DNA from: Saturnia japonica
Lineage: Eukaryota; Arthropoda; Insecta; Lepidoptera; Saturniidae
DNA length: 64,000 bases
Assembly (NCBI GenBank): GCA_033032175.1
Contig: CM065328.1
Span: 11,036,690-11,100,689 of the forward strand
Reading direction: 5' to 3'
Below the pieces are notes generated by a model that had not been told where the DNA came from, did not search any database, and saw only the letters and a program-made list of their open reading frames with translations. The position numbers and the translations under genes are program-made. Of the stretch, positions 56,987 to 64,000 are shown in pieces (the stretch's first letter is position 1; each line of letters begins with the position of its first letter).

Positions 56987-59200
56987 ATTTAAAATTAACT
57001 AATTAAATTAAACTAATACGTATAGAAAGACTTATATCATAAACACGTCACTTGGTTTTGTCAGATTTATTGATTTTTCTGTTTGTATCTGCGCGGTTCG
57101 ACCGTATTCTAGCGTGCTGATGACAGTTGTTTTTAGTCTATGGTTATAAAGTAGTTGTCAATGGATTGCATAAATTTATCCAAACGTTATAATATTATAC
57201 TACGACAAGCTTTTGAATTACCAGTTATTTTTTATGTACTAGATTTGTAGTTTATATAAAAGTAATTTTCTGTTTTACATTTAACACACCATTTCTAATT
57301 TAATAAGCTGTTGTGGATTGGAAATACCACCTATCTTTATATCGTTTTTGCTACAGGTACTGGCAACATGTACAATATATTCTATAAGCTAATACTTTTG
57401 GTTTTTGAATTCAAAAGGGATGCCAGAAAAATATAACAAGAAAATGTAACCGTAATTTAGAGAGACCCAATAAATTGTGTTGAAGACGAACCAAGAAGTG
57501 GATTATTATTTACTACACAAGCACTATGTTTTTTTGGTGATATCATTACAAGTACCTACTGATTCATTCGGCGTTTAAATCGCCCCTGTTACCCTCTATT
57601 AGGGATTATAGACGTGCCAGTTTCTTCACCGAGGAGCTAAAAAAGAGTTTGACTTATGGGGCGGAAGACAGTACTAAGCCCCCTGTTTGTTATTTTACTG
57701 GCTTTTTCTTCCAAATACCAAGTTTTAGCGACATCTGTACCGGAATTATTGCGCCACTGTCTACCATTCCTAACCAACCTATATATTTGTCACTAAAAAA
57801 ATTAGTGATGATGAAACTGAATGATATTAGTGGATTTAATTACGTATTACAAGTTTAATACTCTGTTTCAGTTTTGTATATTCCAAAATATGCTTATTGG
57901 GATATAATCAATAAATAAAAAAAACAAGTTTATGCGAATTGTACAACAGCATTAGAAAGTTATTTCTATGATGATAATTATTACTATTGAATATGAAATA
58001 TTTTATTTAGGTACTTCAAATTTCAATAGTCGTCATTTATATAATATAAGTTATAATATCAGCCTGCAAGTGTCCCACTCTGGGCAAAGGCTTTTTCCCG
58101 TGGCAAGGTAAGAGCTTAATCAATACGCCATGCCAACCCACAAGGTATTAAATGAAATAAACCTTTCTCAATTTTTCCCACATAACCTGTTTGATTTTTT
58201 GACGTTGTCAACGTAAGCCGATAGCGTTAACAATTATTTAAGTTGGTAAATGTTGTTAATGTATGCGAATTCCGAAAAAAATCGTTGATAAATACCGAGA
58301 TTCCAACTAGCGGACATCGAATTGATTTTCCGCCACTGTAAACTACTCGACCATGGCTTTATATCGTTTATAACTCTCTAACATCATGACTGTTAAATCA
58401 ACAGATTTATTATAATGTAATTTGCGACTAGGTGACTCCGAATGTTGTGTTAAATCCTTATAATACCATTCGGCTTTATTGCGTATAGATTATGTAAAAT
58501 AAATAATTTTAAGAATCCAACTTATGTGATGTAACGATCGTGAGGTCAGAATCATCAAACGAAAATGATACAAAGTAATTATTTTATATCTGTTATTGAT
58601 GAATACCTTTTGTCATTGACAATCGCAATTACGTAGTTTCTGTCACTCGTGTTTGTTAATTAGGTTTTCCGTTATTTGCCGCCGGTTTTAAAATGTAATT
58701 GTTGCCCTAAAAAAAAAAAAACCAAAAAACAAATTAATTTTCTTATTAACCCGTGTCGAAATCATGTTACATTTTCCGTTAAAATGACTTGGGATTTTTT
58801 TTACTTTTTGCAAATAAAAGTAAAATTGAAAAGATAAATAAAAATCATAAAATTAAACATGACATATTATTATATATGTATATTTATAACATTTTAACCT
58901 CGAATAAATTTTGAAAGAGTGAGTTTATCAAATCTCATAAAAAACTCAGATCCCAACACAAGTACTTATTGGTAATAGCTGAAATCCCATTAATTTGAGA
59001 GAGAAAAAAATTGAACAGCAAAGTGTAAAAAAATCCCCTTTTATTTAAACTAGAAATTAATGTAACATGATTTCTGTAAATTAAGACCTTTTTTTGTTTG
59101 ATATTTTTTAAGTAGAGAAACTAAAAATTGCAGGGGCCACAGTAGCAAAAAAAAAAACCTTGGAAATAATGTACACCATATTTATAACTTTGATACATGT
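56987..59200. other. Upstream of PICK1, no gene
   Basis: The PICK1 promoter should lie in the first few hundred bases; I can assign no element. A 69-codon frame at 57649-57858 has no recognisable features. The remainder is AT-rich. Confidence 0.4.
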
Positions 59201-59209
59201 CTATATTAT

Positions 59210-59560
59210 AATCATGCAGACCGGCAACCTCTCAGGAATAGTACCGTTTATTTGCCGAGCTACTATAGAAAAAGTGCGTGTATGGCTGCTGTGAGTGGGG
59301 TTTCCAGGAGCTCCTTGGAGAAGGGGAGGTTCAAAGAAAGATTTCCCTCTACCTGGGGCATTCTGATTGATGGAATACCTCCACCCGTACAGAAGATCGC
59401 TGCCAAATAACCTTGTGTTGTGTTTCTTCGGTGAGTTTCCAGAGCTCTTTGGGAAGGGGGCCAAGGGGGCAATGCGCTAGTGATACCTACAGTATTATTT
59501 GCGTCTATAAGCTATGGTAGTCACTTACCATCAGGCGGGCCGTATGCTTGATTTGCCACG
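59210..59560 (-). repeat. Dispersed repeat plus LINE 3'-end piece
   Basis: 59270-59400 (minus: GAGGGAAATCTTTCTTTGAA) is a better-kept relative of 22310-22460. 59515-59560 carries CACTTACCATCAGGCGGGCC, a common LINE 3' end. The two open frames across it are repeat-derived. Confidence 0.45.
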
Positions 59561-60099
59561 TTTGTAGTATAAGAATCGGTTTATTCTTTACGTAAATTCA
59601 CGTAAGAGACAACCCCAGGCGATGTTGCCTAACGTCATCAAGCGGTAATGGCCCGTATTAAGTAATGCACTGGTTTTGAATGTAATAGTATACGAGTGGC
59701 CGGTCGAACCAGTCTCTTCCGGCCGTAGCGAGCCAAACCATCGTATCACCAGCCCGCAAGTTCTGTTCATAAAATGAGTATATTTTTAGTGAGTAAATTG
59801 TTATTATGTTCATTGTTGAATTTCTTTGTGCGTAAAGTGTTATTTGTACGGTGAATACGAATTTACTTTTTGATGTTTTTGAAGTTTATTAATAATCGAT
59901 TTTCATATTATTATTATAACTTCACCCGCGATAAGTAAATTAAATGGCGAGCAAAATCGAGTGTTAACAAAAAGTGTAGTCGTTAAGGCTCTTGTAGAGG
60001 GCGCCGCACACGCGCCACTAAAACTAAAAAAAAGTTAGTGTTTGCATTTATTAAGTATATATCTAATAATTTGTAGAAAATGTTGATATTTATAAAACT

Positions 60100-60235
60100 T
60101 ACACTCATCTTTTCGTAGATCTTTAGAATGTGTATAGAATCCACCATGTTCGTCTCTTTGCATCAAAATAGGATGAACCCTTAAGCGTTTATTTGACTTC
60201 ATACTTTTATTTAGCCATTTCTTTACTTATAGTAT
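60100..60235 (-). pseudogene. PIF/Harbinger-type transposase N-terminal fragment
   Basis: Minus strand reads RLRVHPILMQRDEHGGFYTH followed by SKDLRKDE. This resembles the W-V-H-P...R...G-E-F...L..D start of HARBI1/ALP1-like transposases. A GTGTAAG follows, which could be a splice donor. No downstream catalytic domain found. Confidence 0.4.
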
Positions 60236-60454
60236 GCAAACACTACCTCCTTCTTTAGTTAAATTCATAATATTCATTATTCCTACACGTATGATGTTCG
60301 TGGCTAAGCAATGTAATTACTAAACATGTACAGTGATAAATAAATCAAGCGAAGGCGCGTGCGCGGTGCCGTCTACACAAACTCTTATATTGTCTCTTCT
60401 CTTAATATATTCGCGGATTCGTATAAGAATACGGGATATACGGGAGTAATTTAT

Positions 60455-60674
60455 GCTTAATTAAAATGATTGGGGTTTGCCGTTGTGCACGCAGCGGATC
60501 TTGTAAAATGTAATGAATAGATTTCGATCAATTTTTTTGTTTGTTTTACTCTTTAGATACTTGGTCCTCATAAAAAAATAATATTACAAAATCTTTATTC
60601 AATAAAAAACAACAATTTTATAAGTATTATGCGTTCTCCTGTCGTCGACGCGAGCGAAGCCGCGGGCACAGGTA
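60455..60674 (+). mobile_element. Helitron 3' part
   Basis: Body shared with 180-345. Ends GCGAGCGAAGCCGCGGGCAC then AGGTAG|T, close to the CTAG terminus of the 62608 copy, with the GC-rich preterminal hairpin. Confidence 0.65.
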
Positions 60675-60779
60675 GTTACTAATAAAAAGATCCCTCAGCT
60701 AAGAGGTCCACGCATAATCTACTTTTCTAATACAACCCTGTATTCATATCATCACGCCTGTATCCCCGAAGGGTTATAC

Positions 60780-61005
60780 AGAGGTGTACTAATGTACACC
60801 CACAGTTTGCCGGATATGTTTTTTAGGTCCCATGTAATAGGGAGCGAGCATATTGCAATTATTCGGGCACAAAACCAAATTCCGAGCTACTACTGAGAAA
60901 TTTATAGTAAAACCCAATAACACTTTGCTCGACCTGGGAATCGAAACCAGGACCTCGGGCATAACAATCACGCTTGGGACCTCTAGACTAATGAGGCACT
61001 TTTAA
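60780..61005 (-). mobile_element. tRNA-derived SINE, family C
   Basis: Minus strand: TGCCTCATTAGTCTAGAGGT head, GGTTTCGATTCCCAGGTCGA B box, AGCAAAGTGTTATTGGGTTT body, and CCTATTACATGGGACC. Same family as 32670-32890 and with a better head. Confidence 0.75.
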
Positions 61006-61089
61006 TAAGGATATTGCTTGCACCCTGGCGCGATATGGGTTAGAGACAGCGCTGACTCCATTGAGTTTATCAATATTCATTATTTTCAG

Positions 61090-61398
61090 CTAACAGTTTT
61101 CATCTGCGGACTTCTCTACCAGCACGCAGATTCTCAACTGCCCTCTGGTATTATACCAGGCTTCATCCGCACCAACCTCATCGGCTATCCAGTTATACAC
61201 GAAAGGAAAGCTTGGATATTCGATCCAGACGTAGCTTTGAAGAGACGAAAGCAGTTTATTGAGTTACACGGTGATAAAGCGGAGAAGTTGATAGAAAGAC
61301 TCGGGTTGGGTGTCGATGGGAGGCATGAAGAACGTTTGGCAGAGCAAAGGAAGAGGGATGAAGGTCACTTGGGGGGGTTGAACGCTTTCTTACCTTAG
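61090..61398 (+). CDS. 3'-terminal exon of an unrecognised protein
   Basis: Begins in phase 0 after a good acceptor (CATTATTTTCAG) and runs 102 codons to TAG. It opens with a hydrophobic segment (LTVFICGLLYQHADS), then SGIIPGFIRTNLIGYPVIHE, a basic region with a charged helix (DPDVALKRRKQFIELHGDKA) and a Lys/Arg-rich end. Codon use and GC content are clearly coding. I do not recognise the family. The rest of the gene would be upstream on the plus strand; no partner exon was identified in 57-61 kb. Confidence 0.6.
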   Translation, partial: LTVFICGLLYQHADSQLPSGIIPGFIRTNLIGYPVIHERKAWIFDPDVALKRRKQFIELHGDKAEKLIERLGLGVDGRHEERLAEQRKRDEGHLGGLNAFLP

Positions 61399-61844
61399 AA
61401 AAGTTGTTACAGCGCCATCTCTTAGCACAAACAAGGTGTATTTGGTGATAGTAAATTAATTGTTTTAGTTTTATAAACCATTTATTATTTCAGGGGAATG
61501 TGATTAAGTTTATGAATATTAATAAAAAACTACCTCAGTTATATAATTTATTACTAGCGTTTTACCCGCGTCTCCGCTCGTGTCATAGTTGAGTCAATAC
61601 ATCCCCAGGTATTGAATTTGAAAAATCTATGAAACATATCTACTTTATAAATTAACTGCTAAATACCAAAATAACGGATTTTAATACAAATTTTCATCCC
61701 CTTTACCACCACATTAGGGGATGAATTTCTAATAATCCTTTCTTAGTAATCACTTACAATGTAAAAAGAACCCGAATGAATATTTTCACGCTCTTAGCCG
61801 TACTAGTTTGGACTGTGCGTTGATATATCAGTTATTCAAATAAA

Positions 61845-62113
61845 TATACCAATATTATAAAGAGGAGAATTTGATTTTTTTGTTCGTTATGATTAAACTC
61901 AAAAACTACTGGGCCAATTTTTAAAATTCTTTCACCAATATAAAGCTACAGTATCAGCGAGTAACATAGGCTATATAATAATGTGACAAATTAATTTATT
62001 CTTAATAAAAATGACGATAGTTTTACATAAAGTATAAAAAATTGCCTACACTGGTGCGTTGACGATGTTTGTCGTATAAAATTAACACGGGTGAAACCGT
62101 GAGGCACAGCTTG
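61845..62113 (+). mobile_element. Non-autonomous Helitron, near complete
   Basis: Starts near TATACCAATATTATAAAGAG and ends GGTGAAACCGTGAGGCACAG-CTTG|T. Body: CAAAAACTACTGGGCCAATT and GCTACAGTATCAGCGAGTAA. Slightly mutated at both termini. Confidence 0.75.
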
Positions 62114-62607
62114 TCTTTTTATATTTACAGTCCTTTAAAGTTTTGATAACATCAAATACTCCTAGGTTTGTACGTAATTGTAAGGAAAAAAACCCAAAAA
62201 TTATCAGATTTTATTCATTAAAATAATACCATATAATATATCTATTAATTAAAATTATCGTATTTCATGGATACAGTTTAAAATTATTATACAAAACCGA
62301 CTGTGACCAAAGAATTACGAAACATTATTCTTCACAACAATGTAACTGTAAAAATGTTTGTACTATTATGGAGTGTGTGGAAAATAAATGCATGTTCAAG
62401 GTTCCTAACATTCTAAGTCTTAGGTCAAGGCGGCCCGTGGCCAGGTAAAACATTCAAAAAGTTTTAATTAACGAACTGTCTTTAAAAAGGATTGCTAGGT
62501 GTTGCCAAGTGTGCGGTAATTACTCCACAGTTCAGTGTTGCATGGTACCTTTTTTTTATTATGGGGGACAAAATTCCACACTCGGCCATTGTTTTAAAAA
62601 TTATTTA
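62114..62607. other. AT-rich spacer
   Basis: Nothing seen between two Helitrons. Confidence 0.4.
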
Positions 62608-63080
62608 TCTATACAATTAATAAAATTGAAGTGTCTGTCTGTAATATCAAAATAACAGTTTTTTACTAAATGCATATCAAAGTATATATACGATACCTAT
62701 AACAAAAACCCATTTTTTAATTTCTGTCTGTTTGTTCCGGGTAATCTGCGAAACGGTTGGACCGATTTTGTCGGAACTTTCACTGGCAGATAGCTGATGC
62801 TATATTAAGTAACTTAGGCTACTTTTATTTTAGAAAAAGAATTAGAGTTCCGCCAAATAAATAAAAAAACTGGTCACGGTGAATCAATTCGGGCGCTTAA
62901 ATGGCTTACGCTGAGAAAACTTATCAAATTATGTAAATCAATTAATGTAATATTAAAAAGACCTACAAAAAAGTCACCAAGAGTATAATGCTTATTTTCT
63001 AAGGAACATACACAATTCGCGCATGTGCCTGATCGATGGAATTCTGTAGTCCACGCGAGCGAAGCCGCGGGCACAGCTAG
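62608..63080 (+). mobile_element. Non-autonomous Helitron, complete, 473 bp
   Basis: Inserted between host A (62607) and T (63081). Starts TCTATACAATTAATAAAATT; ends GCGGGCACAGCTAG with a GC-rich preterminal hairpin (CGCGAGCGAAGCCGCG). Reference copy for the fragments at 781, 34152 and 35832. Confidence 0.85.
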
Positions 63081-63081
63081 T

Positions 63082-64000
63082 CATAGTATAATCTAAGAAA
63101 ATATTAAATTTAAATGCTGTTCGTTGTTAAGCACATCACTTGAGACCGGCCGGATAAACTTAGGTATTTTTTGGTTTAAAATTTTCGCAACAGGCAAATG
63201 TTTCCGGAAAAGTTTCAGCTCAAGCCATGGTGAAGCTGTAAAAGCCGTCTGAGGCTCCAGGACCCCTATGGCTGACAGTATAGTCAGATAGAAAAGAAAA
63301 AAAACAAATTTGGGATAACTCAATGGCCTTTTTTATATAATTTTATTTATGTAATCGTGACTATATCTCACGATTCAGACTATGGATATGCGTAATTGTC
63401 TTTTTGGTTTTGTTCGTCACGGCTAGTTATTTCTATAAGGCCGCTGGTTCACGTTGGTTCTAAACTTGGCGCCAACACTATTCGTCCAACGAGTGAAGCC
63501 AGGTTAACGCGTAACTTAATTCATCGTAAAAGCGCTTCTGGCTCATCGAAAGACGCGACTCGTTTAATGATAGCTTCTTTATAGTATATTAATGTCCTTG
63601 GCTCCATTAGCTAACGAGAATGCAGCGTGAATCGAATATCAAGAATGTTATTGCAGCTATTCGTATGTGAAACTGTTACCTAACGCGAATGCGATTATGA
63701 ATCATTTTTAATAATTATATTGCACATGGTTTCAGGAAATAAAATTGAGTGTACTTACGTATGCTCTTAACTCTTAAAATTTTATCTCTCGGGCCAACAA
63801 TTTGATGAAGTCAGTCATCCTCATCTCGTCTCATATCCTACCTAAGTAGGAACAAATACATCACAAGTTAAGGACTGTGGGAAGTATCTTCACAGTTATG
63901 CACATCTTATTACACTATACCGCAGCATAATCCCAACAAAAACAAAAACAAATTACAAATATAAAGATTGCTACAAGTCAAATGAAATATCGAATGATTC
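63082..64000. other. Window end, no gene
   Basis: Contains the short repeat of 12840 at 63225-63290 and otherwise unassigned sequence. A 62-codon frame at 63396 has no support. Confidence 0.4.

Noticed and set aside
57649..57858. 69-codon ORF as a small gene
   Set aside because: No family resemblance, no splice or poly(A) context, and AT-rich composition like its surroundings.
60900..61005. tRNA gene on the minus strand
   Set aside because: The head of the family C SINE, with the SINE body following directly and a second copy at 32670.
63396..63584. 62-codon plus ORF near the window end
   Set aside because: No motif, homology or gene context.

Overview
The window is eukaryotic and almost certainly from a moth or butterfly. 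Its genes have many small exons separated by AT-rich introns, and their products read as clear insect orthologues. The spaces are packed with short Lepidoptera-style repeats: non-autonomous Helitrons starting TCTATAC and ending CTAG, tRNA-derived SINEs, RTE/CR1-type LINE scraps and MITEs. I cannot fix the species. There is no CRISPR array, operon or prokaryotic feature.

Three conserved genes were rebuilt exon by exon, checking splice sites, reading phase and remembered protein families. (1) ARMC6-like, minus strand, 15963 down to 1681, 9 coding exons, 471 codons. (2) CHMP4/Shrub (ESCRT-III), plus strand, 17846-30568, 5 exons, 222 codons. It is head-to-head with ARMC6 across about 1.9 kb. (3) PICK1 (PDZ plus BAR/AH domain), minus strand, 56986 down to 37659, 9 coding exons, 510 codons, with an extended C-tail.

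Smaller genes and fragments: an intronless tektin on the plus strand inside an ARMC6 intron, broken by two single-base indels; a candidate 123-codon four-exon gene, not recognised, inside PICK1 intron 1 on the same strand; and two orphan 3'-terminal exons that I cannot name (36533-36844 and 61090-61398, both plus).

Layout: 1-16 kb ARMC6 with nested tektin and many repeats; 13.8-15.7 kb a CR1-like LINE remnant in its first intron; 16-17.8 kb the divergent intergenic space; 17.8-30.6 kb CHMP4, carrying a young Ty3/gypsy element (23717-28379, 148-bp LTRs, CCATG duplication) antisense in intron 2; 30.6-37.6 kb repeats, a 23-bp satellite and an orphan exon; 37.6-57 kb PICK1, with a hAT element, a MITE, a Helitron helicase scrap, a complete 950-bp TRIM retroelement and the nested gene in its introns; 57-64 kb mostly repeats plus the second orphan exon.

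The cellular genes share a loose trafficking theme (ESCRT-III scission, PICK1 membrane curvature and receptor sorting) and one axonemal gene (tektin). Nothing in the sequence shows that they are co-regulated. The most distinctive observations are the TRIM with a 36-nt tRNA-Trp-identical 3' match at its primer site, the nested novel gene, the frameshifted intronic tektin, and the higher-order structure of the satellite.
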